Of a stretch of 42,649 nucleotides of DNA, positions 42,371 through 42,649 are shown piece by piece (within the stretch, counting starts at the first letter, position 1; the number at the start of each line of letters is the position of its first letter). Under the pieces are notes generated by a model that was given only the letters and a program-made list of their open reading frames with translations, searched no databases and was not told where the DNA came from. The position numbers and the translations under genes were made by a program. The DNA is from CAIPAT01 sp041665605 (lineage in GTDB: Bacteria > Verrucomicrobiota > Lentisphaeria > Victivallales > Victivallaceae). The stretch is from assembly GCA_041665605.1 (NCBI GenBank), contig JBAYIO010000038.1:1-42649 (forward strand), read 5' to 3'.

Positions 42371-42649
42371 ATGGCTGAATCAAAGTACGACGAAAGTTTT
42401 CCGGAACAGGCAATGGGTTTTGCAGCCGACGGTTTGACTGACGGTCAGATTGCGTCCAGAATGGACATTTCGCGTTCATCGCTCTATAACTACAAACAGC
42501 AGCATCCGGAGTTTGCCGAGGCGATTGAGGCCGGCCGGGAGGCCGTTGACGACCGGGTGGAAAACCGTCTGCTGGAACTGGCGCTGGGCGATTACAGCAT
42601 CACCATCCATGTGACCGATCATGAAGGCCGGACCCGCACCACCGTCAAA
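42371..42649 (+). CDS. Phage terminase small-subunit-like HTH protein (cut by window end)
   Basis: The first 93 codons are visible and the frame is open at the right edge. FAADGLTDGQIASRMDISRSSLYNYK is a helix-turn-helix (quoted in part: LTDGQIASRMDISRSSLYNY), followed by HPEFAEAIEAGREAVDDRVENRLL and LALGD. This arrangement is typical of phage DNA-packaging (terminase small subunit) proteins, with a helix-turn-helix and then a KxxVDxxVExALL-type helix. It suggests that a prophage or phage remnant begins here. A GGAG site lies upstream of ATG 42371. The call depends on the pattern of the first 80 residues only. Confidence 0.7.
   Translation, partial: MAESKYDESFPEQAMGFAADGLTDGQIASRMDISRSSLYNYKQQHPEFAEAIEAGREAVDDRVENRLLELALGDYSITIHVTDHEGRTRTTVK

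Overview
The window looks like a chromosomal segment from a polysaccharide-degrading bacterium of the Planctomycetota/Verrucomicrobiota/Lentisphaerota group, most likely a Lentisphaerota (Victivallis-like) organism. This is inferred from three pseudopilin-like genes carrying a near-identical FTLIELLVVIAIIAIL N-terminus, many secreted or atypical glycoside hydrolases, a DUF4091 protein, a DUF4450-type protein and a DUF2330 protein. No rRNA or tRNA gene and no CRISPR array was seen, so the placement is an inference.

Layout. (1) 1-850: a glycine-rich RRM RNA-binding protein with a long leader and a clear terminator. (2) 897-8776: locus A, with an AraC-type regulator, a pseudopilin, a large secreted clan GH-A-like glycosidase and a GH130 phosphorylase/hydrolase on the minus strand, diverging from an aldo/keto reductase. 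A 241-bp MITE-like element with an ATAAC target duplication abuts the reductase stop codon. (3) 9230-22063: locus B on the minus strand, with a GntR-type regulator, a pseudopilin, a DUF4091 protein, a GH10-like glycosidase, an amidohydrolase, a DUF4450/six-hairpin glycosidase and a sodium:solute symporter. (4) 22181-30077: a tightly coupled seven-gene operon made of an HTH-PTS EIIA fusion followed by six subunits of a membrane complex related to group 4 [NiFe] hydrogenases and complex I. The large subunit lacks both Ni-binding CxxC motifs, so this is an Ehr-type complex and not a hydrogenase. (5) 30359-32693: a pilin-domain membrane protein and an AbiE toxin-antitoxin pair whose toxin gene is frameshifted. 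(6) 32772-38445: locus C, with a GntR/LacI-type regulator under a near-ideal promoter with a palindromic operator, then a pseudopilin, a discoidin-plus-barrel glycosidase and an SGNH esterase. (7) 38974-42052: a DUF2330 membrane protein and a second, intact AbiE pair flanked by 21-bp direct repeats. (8) 42371-end: the start of a phage terminase small-subunit-like gene.

How the genes work together. Loci A, B and C share one plan: a sugar-responsive regulator, then a pseudopilin-like protein, then secreted or atypical carbohydrate-active enzymes, and in locus B an importer. They look like three inducible glycan-use modules. The promoters of the two GntR-type regulators carry perfect palindromes on or directly downstream of the -10 box, and a related ATTGTA half-site overlaps the promoter of the main locus B enzyme genes. 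The EIIA-Ehr operon would couple a redox reaction of unknown identity to ion translocation, with PTS phosphorylation as a possible control input.

The window also holds several scars of rearrangement: the MITE-like element, a 39-bp copy of the reductase 3' end placed 13.4 kb away beside the Ehr operon, a decayed coding stretch inside locus B, a duplicated ribosome-binding site and start codon in one pilin gene, and the broken toxin gene.
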